A stretch of 64,000 nucleotides of DNA from Gracilimonas sp040882225 (GCA_040882225.1 JBBEBR010000022.1:434001-498000), one strand, 5' to 3'; shown: positions 25,791 through 35,077, counted from the stretch's first letter. Numbers and translations are program-made. Notes: a model not told the origin generated them from the letters alone.

Positions 25791-26534
25791 TTATCTTTTA
25801 GGGCTGCTCTCAAAAAAAACATCCATACTTTTTAAAGGTGCGGGAGCGAGATAATATTTGAAAGGTTCGCCAAATTCAAAACCTGCAAGATGCCCGAAGT
25901 AACGAGCCCGTGCATCAGCTTGCTTAAAAAATCCTGATGATGAGATATAAGTTTCAGGTTCGTCTCCTGGATTTTCAACATTAAATTGTGAAGAGAAAGC
26001 AAGCAAACTTTGTTTCTTTATCTCCAGGAAATCAGATACATCAAATACAAAATCCGGATCAAAAGGTTTATCCTGCATGTAATGTAGAATGTGTTTTGGC
26101 CGCCAAACTTCTTGTGGTTTACCAGTTGTGGTTTCTGTTTTAATTTTTCGCAGTCCGGAATAAAAAAGAGCGTCTAAAACTAAATTGGTAGCGTAACCAT
26201 GATCGGGATGTCGATCGAATGGTGCACCAACCAAACAAATATGCGGCTGCGTTTTCCGAACCTGCTCAATAATCAGTAACTGATTTTCCCGGGAATTTTC
26301 AATTTTGGTATCCAGAATCTGAAGGTTTTTTCTGTAGCTCAGGTTCAAAATCTCAGAAGCTTTCTTTGATTCTTTCATACGAAGTTCCCGATTCCCGCGG
26401 GTGCCCATTTCACCCTGAGTCAAATCTATAATCCCTACTTTCTTCCCTGATGTAGTTAAAGCAGCTATGGTGCCACCAATTGCCAGTTCAGCGTCATCGG
26501 GATGGGCAGCAAAAACAAGAACGTCTAATTTCAT
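25791..26534 (-). CDS. bshB1: bacillithiol biosynthesis deacetylase BshB1
   Basis: Zinc LmbE-family deacetylase removing the acetyl group from GlcNAc-malate to give GlcN-malate, the second step of bacillithiol synthesis. Zinc motif HPDDAEL is at 11-17; the second site is DRHPDHG (107-113) with His109 and His112. Ends of the characteristic BshB1 pattern (TQGEMGTRGN at 39-48; EPFKYYLAP near the C-terminus) favour this subgroup over MshB or general LmbE. bshA and bshC are not in the window. Divergent from the efflux permease gene. Confidence 0.93.
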   Translation of the reverse strand: MKLDVLVFAAHPDDAELAIGGTIAALTTSGKKVGIIDLTQGEMGTRGNRELRMKESKKASEILNLSYRKNLQILDTKIENSRENQLLIIEQVRKTQPHICLVGAPFDRHPDHGYATNLVLDALFYSGLRKIKTETTTGKPQEVWRPKHILHYMQDKPFDPDFVFDVSDFLEIKKQSLLAFSSQFNVENPGDEPETYISSSGFFKQADARARYFGHLAGFEFGEPFKYYLAPAPLKSMDVFFESSPKR

Positions 26535-26664
26535 AATCAGAATTTTATGTATCGAAATTTTAGCAAATGTTAAAGTACAAAAAACGATTAATTTTATTCG
26601 GATATACCGAAACGAAACCTGTTAACTTGCGTACCGGTTTTTTCCAAATCACCAAAGACATCTC

Positions 26665-27888
26665 ATGAGAATTTTAAACAGCTTTTTAGAAGGTCTAAAA
26701 ATTGCTTTTCGTGCGCTTACGGTAAATAAAGTTCGTTCCATACTTACTGCTCTCTGTATAATTATTGGCATTACGATGGTTACAATTGTTGATTCTGTAA
26801 CCACCGGAATGGACATCAGCTTTGAAAAAAGCATGGCTATGATGGGACAAAATATGGTTTATGTACAAAAGTGGCCATGGAATGGAGACGGCGATTGGTG
26901 GGAATACAGCAACCGAAAAGAAATGGAGCTCGATTATGTAGATGAATTGAGTGAATTAAGCCGGTATGCTTCTGTTGTTTCCGCCGCAGCTGGAGTTCGG
27001 TCAACCGTAAGATACCAAGAGCGAAGTGCAGAGAGAGTTAGTTTGAACGGTGCAACGGCTAATTATCTGGAAACTGCAGGTTTAAATATAGAAACGGGAC
27101 GCATGTACACCCAGCAAGAGGTTAGGTCTGGGGCAAAGGTGGCGGTAGTAGGCCAAACTATGATAGACGCACTATTTCAACTCGAGAATCCACTCGGCAA
27201 ACAAATTAGAATCAGAGGACAGAAATTTACTGTTATAGGTGTTCTGGAAAAGCAGGGTAAATTTATGGGCCTGGAGGATATGGATAACCGAATTCTTATT
27301 CCCATTAGTGCGTATGGTCAAATATTTGGATTACGCTGGGGAATTGAAATTGCGGTAAAGTTTCCCAATGAAGCTTCTCTTCGGGAAGGAGAATATGAAG
27401 TTGAAGGCATTATGCGTAGAATTCGGCAACTTGATGCCACCGAGGGAAATGATTTTGCCATCAATAAACCCGAAGCTTTTAAACAGCAGTTAGCTGGCAT
27501 AAAAGCGGGAATCTATACTGTTGGTTTCATTTTGAGTGGGTTATCTCTCCTTATCGGGGGTATTGGTGTTATGAATATTATGTTTGTGTCGGTTCGGGAA
27601 CGCACAAAAGAAATTGGAATTAGGAAGGCGGTTGGGGCTAAATCTTGGGAAATTCTTTGCCAGTTTTTGCTGGAAGCTATTGCCATTTGTTTGTTAGGTG
27701 GGATTATTGGTGTTGCTCTGGCCGGTTTTTTTACGTTTTTAATTAATCAGGTTTTTGTGGCAGTTATGAATTTCAGTGTGGTATTTTTAGGCTTTTCCAT
27801 CTGTACTTTTGTGGGGTTACTTTTTGGATTTATACCTGCATATAAAGCAGCAAAATCTGACCCCATAGAATCATTAAGATTTGAGTAG
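26665..27888 (+). CDS. ABC transporter permease (MacB/FtsX-type), first copy
   Basis: A 407-residue MacB-topology permease without a fused ATPase. An N-terminal helix is at about 25-45, a large extracytoplasmic MacB_PCD domain at about 50-270, and three C-terminal FtsX helices (about 278-300, 330-355 and 370-392). Cytoplasmic RTKEIGIRKAVGA (about 314-326) is the loop that contacts the ATPase. It is followed after 3 bp by a second permease of the same type, so they probably form a heterodimer. The matching ATPase is 4 kb downstream. Confidence 0.9.
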   Translation: MRILNSFLEGLKIAFRALTVNKVRSILTALCIIIGITMVTIVDSVTTGMDISFEKSMAMMGQNMVYVQKWPWNGDGDWWEYSNRKEMELDYVDELSELSRYASVVSAAAGVRSTVRYQERSAERVSLNGATANYLETAGLNIETGRMYTQQEVRSGAKVAVVGQTMIDALFQLENPLGKQIRIRGQKFTVIGVLEKQGKFMGLEDMDNRILIPISAYGQIFGLRWGIEIAVKFPNEASLREGEYEVEGIMRRIRQLDATEGNDFAINKPEAFKQQLAGIKAGIYTVGFILSGLSLLIGGIGVMNIMFVSVRERTKEIGIRKAVGAKSWEILCQFLLEAIAICLLGGIIGVALAGFFTFLINQVFVAVMNFSVVFLGFSICTFVGLLFGFIPAYKAAKSDPIESLRFE

Positions 27889-27891
27889 AAA

Positions 27892-29118
27892 ATGAATGTA
27901 AAAGAAACCACAAGTCAAGCCTTCGACTCTCTAAGAGCCAATAAGCTGCGCTCTTTTCTTACGTTGCTTGCGCTTATAATCGGAGTTTTTTCTGTAATTG
28001 TATCTACAACAGCTGTAGCCGTGTTGGACAATTTCTTCACTAATACTATGAGTATGATGGGGAGTGATGTAATCAACGTTTCCAGAACGCCAGCTGTGCA
28101 AATGGGGCCTTCAAACAACGATATCAGAAACCGTAAATTTATAGATTTTAATACTGCTGAAGAGCTCGAAGAGCGAATGGAAATTGGTAGAGGCATGAGT
28201 CCCGACGAGGCTTTTGGAGGGATGGCTAACATTCAATATGGTGAATTCGAGACTGGCCCGGATATTGTTGTAAGAGGCAGTAATGAAAATTACCTGTTAA
28301 ATAATTCTTATGAACTTGAAGAGGGGAGAAATTTTTCAGCCGATGATGTCCAGTTTCGTAGGAATGTAGTGATTATTGGAAAAGATGTTCAAAATGAAAT
28401 TTTTCCTTTTGAATACGCAGTTGGTAAACAAATAAGATTTGATGGCAAGCCGTATCAGGTTATAGGTGTGTTAGAGGCAAAAGGACAAATTTTTGGTTCT
28501 TCATTCGATAGTTTTGTATTGATTCCTTATACCACAGCAATGAATGTTTACGGAGGTAATCGAAATATAAATATTCAGGTGCGAGCTCCCGGAATCAGTT
28601 TTATAGAACAAACCATTGAAGAAATTACAGGAATTCTCCGGGTTGTTAGAAAAGTGGCACCAGGTGCTGTCAACGATTTTGAAATCTCTACCAATGATTC
28701 TCTTGCCAGTACTTTTGATGCTTTTACAGCTGCACTTTACATCGGTGGTTTTGCAATAGGGTTGATCACTTTATTAGGTGCCGGGATAGGTGTAATGAAT
28801 ATTATGCTTGTTTCAGTTTCAGAACGTACAAGAGAAATTGGAATACGTAAATCGGTAGGAGCTACGCGAAAGGCTATTGTTCAACAGTTTTTACTTGAAG
28901 CTATTTTTATCTGTCAGATTGGTGGTGTGATAGGAATGATCTTCGGAATTGGAACAGGAAATCTGATGGCGGTTTGGATAGAAACAGAGGCTGTTATACC
29001 GCTCTGGTCCGTACTGGGAGGATTTTTTGGGATGCTGATAATTGGCCTTGTTTTTGGTGTATATCCCGCTTTTAAAGCTGCGAAATTAGACCCAATCGAA
29101 AGCTTGCGTTACGAATAA
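27892..29118 (+). CDS. ABC transporter permease (MacB/FtsX-type), second copy
   Basis: A 408-residue paralogue of the preceding permease with the same plan: N-terminal helix (about 22-45), MacB_PCD domain, three FtsX helices and RTREIGIRKSVGA (about 320-332). The two sequences clearly differ across the periplasmic domain, which argues for a heterodimer rather than a fresh duplication. The PCD segments of MacB systems bind the adaptor protein, encoded here 2.6 kb downstream as a MacA-like gene. Confidence 0.9.
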   Translation: MNVKETTSQAFDSLRANKLRSFLTLLALIIGVFSVIVSTTAVAVLDNFFTNTMSMMGSDVINVSRTPAVQMGPSNNDIRNRKFIDFNTAEELEERMEIGRGMSPDEAFGGMANIQYGEFETGPDIVVRGSNENYLLNNSYELEEGRNFSADDVQFRRNVVIIGKDVQNEIFPFEYAVGKQIRFDGKPYQVIGVLEAKGQIFGSSFDSFVLIPYTTAMNVYGGNRNINIQVRAPGISFIEQTIEEITGILRVVRKVAPGAVNDFEISTNDSLASTFDAFTAALYIGGFAIGLITLLGAGIGVMNIMLVSVSERTREIGIRKSVGATRKAIVQQFLLEAIFICQIGGVIGMIFGIGTGNLMAVWIETEAVIPLWSVLGGFFGMLIIGLVFGVYPAFKAAKLDPIESLRYE

Positions 29119-29128
29119 TTGAAAGGGT

Positions 29129-29195
29129 GATTACCATCTAATGCAATTTCTTATATTATGGAATGATTTACCATCCATTGCAATTTCGTATATTA
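29129..29195 (+). repeat. tandem direct repeat upstream of small-gene cluster
   Basis: Two near-identical copies: 29129-29158 (GATTACCATCTAATGCAATT and on) and 29165-29195 (GATTTACCATCCATTGCAAT and on), each ending TATATTA. Start-to-start spacing is 36 bp. The array sits in the 90-bp gap before the 29209 gene and could be a duplicated promoter or operator. The final TATATTA lies 14 bp before the ATG. Confidence 0.7.
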
Positions 29196-29208
29196 AATAA
29201 AAAGCATT

Positions 29209-29421
29209 ATGAACGAAGAAATTATCCAAAACTTAAACGAACGCTTAGACAAAGCTATCCTCAAAGGCAGAGAGCTTATTAACGACGAAGATTTACAAGT
29301 TAAATTAGAAGAGTTAAAAGATCGTGCTGAAGACACCATTCGAAAAAATCCTATAGGTTCTGTTCTTGCAGGTTTAGTAGCAGGCTTTATTATCGCAAGG
29401 ATTTTCAACTCAGAGGATTAG
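29209..29421 (+). CDS. DUF883/ElaB-like small membrane-anchored protein
   Basis: 70 residues. An amphipathic, charged helical region (1-45; NLNERLDKAILKGRELINDE...) precedes one membrane helix with glycine spacing (47-66: NPIGSVLAGLVAGFIIARIF). This layout matches ElaB/YqjD-type proteins that anchor ribosomes or other partners in E. coli; here the resemblance is in plan, not clear identity. One bp separates it from the next gene, and all three small genes look co-transcribed. Confidence 0.7.
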   Translation: MNEEIIQNLNERLDKAILKGRELINDEDLQVKLEELKDRAEDTIRKNPIGSVLAGLVAGFIIARIFNSED

Positions 29422-29422
29422 T

Positions 29423-29836
29423 ATGGACCAGTTAGGAGAACGAATTAAACATATCATCAATGAGCTGAAGGATTATGTTGAGACCCGGCTGGAGTTGGTG
29501 ATAGTTAATATTAGTGATAAAGTGACTCTGAAAATTGGCCAATCAATTCAAAAATTATTAGGATTCTCATTATTAGCTATTGGCTTATTATTTGCTTTGG
29601 TAGCATTAGCCATATTTTTAGGTGAACTTTTTGATCAGCGTTCCCTTGGCTATGTTATCGTTTCAGCACCACTTTTACTGATAGGAGTATTTTTTGCTTT
29701 CGGGAAGCCAAGAGCTATTGCGCGAGGAATTCAGGAGTCATTAATGGAGGAAATTATAGAAGCCCTGGAAGATAAAATTGAAGAGATACCTCCAAACAAG
29801 AAAAAAGAATTAGCTGAGAAAAATGTCAGGGAATAA
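29423..29836 (+). CDS. phage holin-like / YqjE-like membrane protein
   Basis: 137 residues. An N-terminal amphipathic helix precedes two membrane helices (about 46-70 and 75-95), followed by a charged C-terminal tail. Pattern and length fit the 'phage holin family' or YqjE family (PF07332-like) often next to DUF883 proteins. The label does not imply a lysis role. It overlaps the start of the next gene (29823) by 14 bp. Confidence 0.75.
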   Translation: MDQLGERIKHIINELKDYVETRLELVIVNISDKVTLKIGQSIQKLLGFSLLAIGLLFALVALAIFLGELFDQRSLGYVIVSAPLLLIGVFFAFGKPRAIARGIQESLMEEIIEALEDKIEEIPPNKKKELAEKNVRE

Positions 29837-30203
29837 TTTAAGCAACTTAGAATTAAAGAAGCAGGCTCTCGAAATTGAGCTGGTTAGAATACAGTCTGAT
29901 CTCGACCGAACTATAGATGAGGTTAAAGAAGATGTTACTAATACTTTTGCACCTAAAACGGTGATCAGAAAATATCCCCTTCCTGTTTTGGGTGCTGCTG
30001 TTATTATTGGGTTTTTGATTGGCAAGGGTGCTAAAAAATCTATACACAAAAAGAATAGTAAGAATTCATCGGAAGGAGTTGGAAATATCGTAAGGCATGA
30101 AATGAAAAACGCCTTAACCAAAAGAGCCATTCACATGCTTTTGGGATATCTGGATAAAAAGGTTTCACGATTAAAAGAAAAAACCGACGATAAAACTTCT
30201 TAA
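29823..30203 (+). CDS. small coiled-coil membrane protein (DUF3618-like)
   Basis: 126 residues. The N-terminal part (1-45) is a predicted coiled coil (LELKKQALEIELVRIQSDL), one membrane helix lies at about 52-68 (LPVLGAAVIIGFLIGKG), and the C-terminal tail is Lys/Ser-rich. Plan is like DUF3618/YqjK-type proteins that accompany ElaB and YqjE homologues. Function unknown. It begins inside the preceding gene, so the two are translationally coupled. Confidence 0.65.
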   Translation: MSGNNLSNLELKKQALEIELVRIQSDLDRTIDEVKEDVTNTFAPKTVIRKYPLPVLGAAVIIGFLIGKGAKKSIHKKNSKNSSEGVGNIVRHEMKNALTKRAIHMLLGYLDKKVSRLKEKTDDKTS

Positions 30204-30326
30204 GTTTCTCTTCTGAAATCAGCGTAGCTGTAAAAGGATATAAAAATAGAAAGCAGGCAACTTTTATGTAACTATTTTCGTCCTGTCTCGTGTACCCAAC
30301 CCGAAAACAAAAAACGAATCTTCGAC

Positions 30327-31682
30327 ATGAAAAAAATAGTTTCATTCCTATTTAGTGTACTTTTTTTATCAACTGGAATAGTCTTAGCACAAGAGGCCAG
30401 AACCATCACAATTCAGGAAGCAATTGAAATTGCCCTGGAGAATAATTTCCAGCTAAAACAGGCAGAAAATAATTTAGGGTTAGCTGAAGAAAGTATAAAA
30501 AGCGAATACGCTGATTTTCTGCCATACATAAATAGCAGCCTCAATGGTGGAAGAACAGCAGGCCAACAGTTTATCCCAGATCAAGTAACTTTTGGCAATG
30601 TTACATCAAGATCGTTAGGTGGTAATTTAAATGCGGGAATCGTTGTTTTTGATGGGTTTAATAATATTAATACTCTTCGCCTTAGCCAACAAACAAAAAT
30701 TTCAAGAGAAGAAAGCTTTCAACGCTCTCGAGAAAATGTAATTTTTAATGCGGCTTCTCAGTATTTGCAGGTATTGTTAAGCCAGCAGCTTTTGGAAATA
30801 TCAGAAGGAAATTTAGCTACTTCACAGAAACAGTTAGAACAGGTTCAGGCTCAGGTAGAAGTAGGTTCACGTCCTTCCGTAGATTTATATAATCAGGAAG
30901 CACAGGTAGCAAGTGATGAATTATCAGTAACTCAACAAGAGAATAGTTTGAGATTCAATAAACTTGCCCTTATTAGACAGCTTCAGATAGATCCTCTCGG
31001 AGATTATCAGTTTGTTATTCCAGATTTTGACGAAGATCGTAATGTAGAGTTAGCACAATCGTACAATTTGAGTGAGTTAATAGATGAGGCTTTATTCAAT
31101 CGTTCCGACATAAAAAGTGAGCTTGCATCAATAAGAGGATTGAACTATCAGGTACAAATAGCTAAAGGGAATTTATACCCCACCGTAACTGCTTCAGCTT
31201 CGCTCTCTACTCGTTATAGTGACCCTTATTTTTTACCGAACACAAATTTTGGTGATCAGTTTTTTGATCAGCAAATAAATAAGTCTTTTGGTTTTTCAGT
31301 AAATATCCCTCTTTTCCAGAACTGGAACAGGATGTATAATATTGAAGCTTCAAAAGTACAGTTAAAGAATGCAGAACTTTCTTTAGAGAATTCAAGGCTA
31401 CAGGTAATTCAGGAGGTAGCCCAGGCTTATAATGATTTCACATCCTACACTAAGCAACTTTCAGCATCAGAGAAAGCATTATTTGCAAGCGAAAAGGCTT
31501 TTGAAACTCAACAGGAAAGATACAATGTGGGGGCAAGTACGTTAATTGAGCTTAGTCAGGCACAGGCTAATTATGTGAGTGCTCAGTCTGATCACACAAG
31601 CGCAGTATATAATTTGATTTTTCAAGAGAAGTTATTGGATTATTACCTCGGAAAACTGAACAACGAAAACATCGAATTTTAA
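30327..31682 (+). CDS. tolC: TolC family outer membrane protein
   Basis: Outer-membrane channel of a tripartite efflux or secretion pump. Signal peptide about 1-21 (LSTGIVLAQEA). The 451 residues carry two OEP repeats (about 25-220 and 245-440) with long helices for the periplasmic tunnel and a NLYPTVTASASLSTR strand region. An acidic C-terminus (YYLGKLNNENIEF) is present. Gene order TolC, MacA and ATPase marks it as part of the MacAB-like pump. A 123-bp gap before it probably holds a second promoter. Confidence 0.92.
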   Translation: MKKIVSFLFSVLFLSTGIVLAQEARTITIQEAIEIALENNFQLKQAENNLGLAEESIKSEYADFLPYINSSLNGGRTAGQQFIPDQVTFGNVTSRSLGGNLNAGIVVFDGFNNINTLRLSQQTKISREESFQRSRENVIFNAASQYLQVLLSQQLLEISEGNLATSQKQLEQVQAQVEVGSRPSVDLYNQEAQVASDELSVTQQENSLRFNKLALIRQLQIDPLGDYQFVIPDFDEDRNVELAQSYNLSELIDEALFNRSDIKSELASIRGLNYQVQIAKGNLYPTVTASASLSTRYSDPYFLPNTNFGDQFFDQQINKSFGFSVNIPLFQNWNRMYNIEASKVQLKNAELSLENSRLQVIQEVAQAYNDFTSYTKQLSASEKALFASEKAFETQQERYNVGASTLIELSQAQANYVSAQSDHTSAVYNLIFQEKLLDYYLGKLNNENIEF

Positions 31683-31702
31683 TTAAAAACGACGAGATCA
31701 AA

Positions 31703-33085
31703 ATGGCCAAAAAGAAATCATCCACTAATAAGTTATTGATGTGGATAGGTATAGTATTCGGGGTTATCATTGTAGTGGGTTTAGTGCTAAGGTTTACGGG
31801 AGTAATAGGAAATTCCGAATCAGGGGTAGAGGTTGAAACTGCCCAAGCCAAATTGAAAACAGTTACACAACTCGTATCTGCTTCCGGGAAAGTGCAGCCG
31901 GAAATAGAAGTTATAATCCGCCCGGATGTTTCAGGCGAAATTATCGAACTTGCTGTTAACGAAGGTGATTTTGTTCGAAAAGGTGATTTGTTAGTACGCA
32001 TTAAACCCGATATCTATCAAGCCAGAATTGATGATCTTAATGCTGCCTTACTTACTCAAAAGGCTCGGATGGAGCAAACAAGAGCGACTTTAATTCAGGC
32101 AGAATCTGCTCATACAAGAGATAAAGCTTTGTATGATAGAGATGTAATTTCAGAAATGGATTACATTCAGGCTAAATCCAACTGGGATTCCCAAAAAGCC
32201 AGCTTAAAAGCAGCTGAATATCAAATTCTAAGTGCAGAAGCACAATTAAGACAAGCTCGTGAGGAACTGGAGCAAACCGTAATTCGAGCCCCTCAAGATG
32301 GCACCATAACCGGCCTGACAATTGAAGCCGGCGAACGAGTTTTGGGGAACTCTCAAATGGCGGGAACTGAAATGATGCGCGTTTCGCTTCTCGACAGAAT
32401 GGAAGTTTTGGTTGAAGTAAATGAAAATGATATCGTGAATGTAGATTTTGCTGATACTGCTCGCATCGAAGTTGATGCTTATCCAGAGCGGCGATTTAAC
32501 GGAATTGTTACAGAAATCGCAAACTCTGCCCAAGTTACAGGAAGTGGGACAAACGAGCAGGTAACGAATTACCAGGTTAAAGTTAGAATCATAACTCCAC
32601 ATAATCTTGATCGAGGTGGCTCAAGTCTGGTTCGAAACTCAGCTTCTGAAGATCCTGAAGAAATGTTTATACCAAGTTTTAAGCCAGGTATGTCTGCCAC
32701 TGTTGATGTGGAAACCCAAACTGCAACAAATGTGGTTTCAGTGCCTATTCAATCTGTAACGGTAAGAGATTTTGCAAAAGATAAACAGGTAAAAAATGAC
32801 TCCACAACAAACGATTCTGCTGAAGTTACTCTTGCGAGCGACGATGATTTAATTATCAAGAAAGAAGATATTCGCAAAGTAGTTTTTGTAATTGAAGATG
32901 GAGTTGCCGTACGGAAGGAAGTTAAAACCGGCATAAGTGATAACACTCACATCCAAATACTAAATGGTATTGAAACCGGAAATGAAATAGTAGTTGGAAG
33001 CTACAGAATACTTTCAACAACTTTGAAGGGTGGCGATAAAGTAAATATTAATAATAATAAGACTGCTTTTGCAGTAGTTGATTAA
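31703..33085 (+). CDS. macA: periplasmic adaptor (MacA/HlyD family)
   Basis: Membrane fusion protein linking the inner-membrane permeases to TolC. One N-terminal helix is at about 10-30. A lipoyl half-motif (VSGEIIELAVNEGDFVRKGDLL, about 74-95) opens the barrel-sandwich domain. A helical hairpin with coiled-coil character follows (about 105-185), and the second lipoyl half is at about 190-215 (RAPQDGTITGLTIEAGERV). The 460 residues are somewhat longer than E. coli MacA (371), due to the C-terminal part with a Ser/Asp-rich insert near 360-390. Confidence 0.9.
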   Translation: MAKKKSSTNKLLMWIGIVFGVIIVVGLVLRFTGVIGNSESGVEVETAQAKLKTVTQLVSASGKVQPEIEVIIRPDVSGEIIELAVNEGDFVRKGDLLVRIKPDIYQARIDDLNAALLTQKARMEQTRATLIQAESAHTRDKALYDRDVISEMDYIQAKSNWDSQKASLKAAEYQILSAEAQLRQAREELEQTVIRAPQDGTITGLTIEAGERVLGNSQMAGTEMMRVSLLDRMEVLVEVNENDIVNVDFADTARIEVDAYPERRFNGIVTEIANSAQVTGSGTNEQVTNYQVKVRIITPHNLDRGGSSLVRNSASEDPEEMFIPSFKPGMSATVDVETQTATNVVSVPIQSVTVRDFAKDKQVKNDSTTNDSAEVTLASDDDLIIKKEDIRKVVFVIEDGVAVRKEVKTGISDNTHIQILNGIETGNEIVVGSYRILSTTLKGGDKVNINNNKTAFAVVD

Positions 33086-33095
33086 GGGAGTGAAT

Positions 33096-33818
33096 ATGTC
33101 TAATGCAGTTATACAAATTACCGACCTCACAAAAGTGTACCAAATGGGACAAACTGAAGTCCGTGCTCTTGCCGGTGTGAGTTTCGATATCAAAAAAAAT
33201 GAATATATCGCCATCATGGGTCCATCGGGGTCTGGAAAATCCACCCTCATGAATATGATCGGATGTTTGGATACCCCCACTTCAGGTGAATATATATTGA
33301 ATGGCCACAAAGTAAGCCAGATGGATGATGCCGAACTCGCTGAGGTTCGTAATCGGGAAATTGGGTTTGTGTTTCAGACTTTTAACCTGCTTCCACGAAC
33401 AAGCTGCCTTGCAAATGTGGAGTTGCCTTTGATCTACGCCGGAGTTAAATCTGCCCAAAGAAAAGACAGAGCCAAAGAAGTTCTTACCAAAGTTGGTTTA
33501 GGTGATCGTGTTGATCATAAACCCAATGAACTTTCGGGTGGCCAGCGCCAGCGTGTAGCCATTGCAAGAGCTTTAGTGAATAATCCGTCCATCTTACTTG
33601 CCGATGAACCCACAGGAAACCTCGATTCCAAAACGGGCGAAGAAATCCTGCTCCTTTTTGAAGAGTTGTATCGCCAGGGGAATACCATCATCGTAGTTAC
33701 GCACGAAAATGAGATAGCTGAACATGCACGGCGTATTGTTCGCCTTCGTGATGGCGTTATTGAAACAGATGAGGTTGTAGAAAATCCTGTACTTGCCGAA
33801 AAAGCCATAGCTGTATAG
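33096..33818 (+). CDS. ABC transporter ATP-binding protein (MacB/LolD-type)
   Basis: Stand-alone nucleotide-binding subunit for the split MacB-like pump, 240 residues. Walker A GPSGSGKST is at 42-50, Q-loop Gln94, signature LSGGQ 146-150, Walker B ILLADE 166-171 and H-loop His203. I start at ATG 33096 behind GGGAG; an in-frame TTG at 33078 would overlap macA and add six unlikely residues. In standard MacB the ATPase is fused to the permease; here it is separate. A strong terminator follows. Confidence 0.95.
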   Translation: MSNAVIQITDLTKVYQMGQTEVRALAGVSFDIKKNEYIAIMGPSGSGKSTLMNMIGCLDTPTSGEYILNGHKVSQMDDAELAEVRNREIGFVFQTFNLLPRTSCLANVELPLIYAGVKSAQRKDRAKEVLTKVGLGDRVDHKPNELSGGQRQRVAIARALVNNPSILLADEPTGNLDSKTGEEILLLFEELYRQGNTIIVVTHENEIAEHARRIVRLRDGVIETDEVVENPVLAEKAIAV

Positions 33819-33841
33819 GCATTCAAAAAAATACAGAATAA

Positions 33842-33873
33842 AAAAAGGCACTCGTTTGAGTGCCTTTTTTTTG
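33842..33873. terminator. bidirectional intrinsic terminator
   Basis: Stem AAGGCACTCG / TGAGTGCCTT with A-run before and T-run after, so it can stop transcription from both sides. It closes the efflux operon on the plus strand and the DUF6588 gene on the minus strand. Confidence 0.95.
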
Positions 33874-33893
33874 GGATATATTTTTAGTCAATT

Positions 33894-34991
33894 TTATCTA
33901 AAGCTGATACCAACTCCGGCATTAGCAGTAAAATAATTAGCGAGTGTAGCTTCTCCGTAGATAGCAAGAACACCTAAACGCAATCTAAAACCACCAAGCA
34001 TATGTATGCTACTTTCACTTTCCATTTCGAAAGAAACAGGGTCTGTAAGTACGTTGTAATAAGTTTGCCCCATTACTTCGGTATTTACAGGATAATCTCC
34101 TTTGATGTCTAAGTTGAAGGTAGCTTTTTGATAGCCAACACCACCATAAACAGAGATCAAGGGAAGAGTTTTACCGACTAAGGCATTCAATACAAAAGTA
34201 TTTGTTGAAGTTTCAACAGCTTGATCGTCAAAATCTGGAGTAGGATTTGAAACTAATGAAGGATCATTAGGATTTCGAAGTCCTTCAGGATCAAGATCAA
34301 GATTTCCATTTACATCAATCTTATTAAATCCTGCCATAACAGAGATATCAACGGGAAGTAATTTTCCACCTGGAATCCACTGAGTAATATCGTGCTGAAT
34401 GGCACCTCCAATCAATGCAAAACTGCCAAAATCACCAATTTCTGTAGCGGGAAGGTATCTTACAGAAACTCCCGTGCTCTTTATCAACCCAATACTTGCC
34501 TGAATGGTCGGGGCTGGAACAAAGCTAAAACCAGTTCCGCCAGGCATGGTGAATTCACCTATTTCACGTCGATTTGGATCTTCAGGATCATCATAAATCT
34601 TTAAAAGCGGCCCTCCATTTTTGGTGCCAGCTACTGTTTGTGTAATAGGGTTTTCACCGTCAGCAACTCTGATTTTCTGTAAGTTTAAAGCAGAAACATC
34701 AAATGACTGACTTGCGGTTGGTACAATAGCCAGAGATGATCGGACCTGTAAACTGAATCCGAGAGTTTTCTTTGGTGCGGCGCTTTCAGCCCAGCCTGCA
34801 TTTAATCCAGTTCCAAAGCCCGTTGGAAAAGGCTTTAAGTATTCCTTTGTTAAAATCTCCGCGTCTTCCGCACCTGCTCTTAAGAAAGCACCAATATCTC
34901 CAAGTTGAGCCTGTGCATTTCCAATAGTTGCAAGGCTAATGATGGAAAGGGCGCATAAACCTTTTATAAATTTTTTGTAACTGATAGACAT
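33894..34991 (-). CDS. DUF6588-type outer-membrane barrel protein
   Basis: Predicted outer-membrane beta-barrel of 365 residues. The signal peptide (about 1-30: FIKGLCALSIISLATIGNAQAQ) begins soon after ATG 34991. The mature start LGDIGAFLRAGAEDAEILTKEYLKPF is a hallmark of DUF6588 proteins, and the C-terminus ends in an aromatic residue (GVGISFR). The frame is open back to ATG 35081, overlapping the rsgA stop (ATGA), but the 30 added residues precede a complete signal peptide and are unlikely. Role unknown. Confidence 0.78.
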   Translation of the reverse strand: MSISYKKFIKGLCALSIISLATIGNAQAQLGDIGAFLRAGAEDAEILTKEYLKPFPTGFGTGLNAGWAESAAPKKTLGFSLQVRSSLAIVPTASQSFDVSALNLQKIRVADGENPITQTVAGTKNGGPLLKIYDDPEDPNRREIGEFTMPGGTGFSFVPAPTIQASIGLIKSTGVSVRYLPATEIGDFGSFALIGGAIQHDITQWIPGGKLLPVDISVMAGFNKIDVNGNLDLDPEGLRNPNDPSLVSNPTPDFDDQAVETSTNTFVLNALVGKTLPLISVYGGVGYQKATFNLDIKGDYPVNTEVMGQTYYNVLTDPVSFEMESESSIHMLGGFRLRLGVLAIYGEATLANYFTANAGVGISFR

Positions 34992-35050
34992 AAGGATTCT
35001 TGATGGGTTAATATTTCGCACACAATATCCATATAATTTATGACAGAGGG

Positions 35051-35069
35051 AATACCTAATTAAGGTATT
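35051..35069. repeat. inverted repeat near rsgA/DUF6588 junction
   Basis: AATACCT (35051-35057) and AGGTATT (35063-35069) with a 5-nt AATTA loop, 7-bp perfect arms. It lies just past the rsgA stop and upstream of the DUF6588 ATG on the minus strand, so it may be a processing hairpin or operator. Confidence 0.4.
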
Positions 35070-35077
35070 AAGGAACT

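Noticed and set aside
29129..29195. Repeat pair considered as CRISPR
   Set aside because: Only two copies, a 6-bp gap, no spacers and no cas genes.
33078..33095. TTG start for the ABC ATPase overlapping macA
   Set aside because: ATG at 33096 follows a GGGAG site and gives the normal N-terminus.
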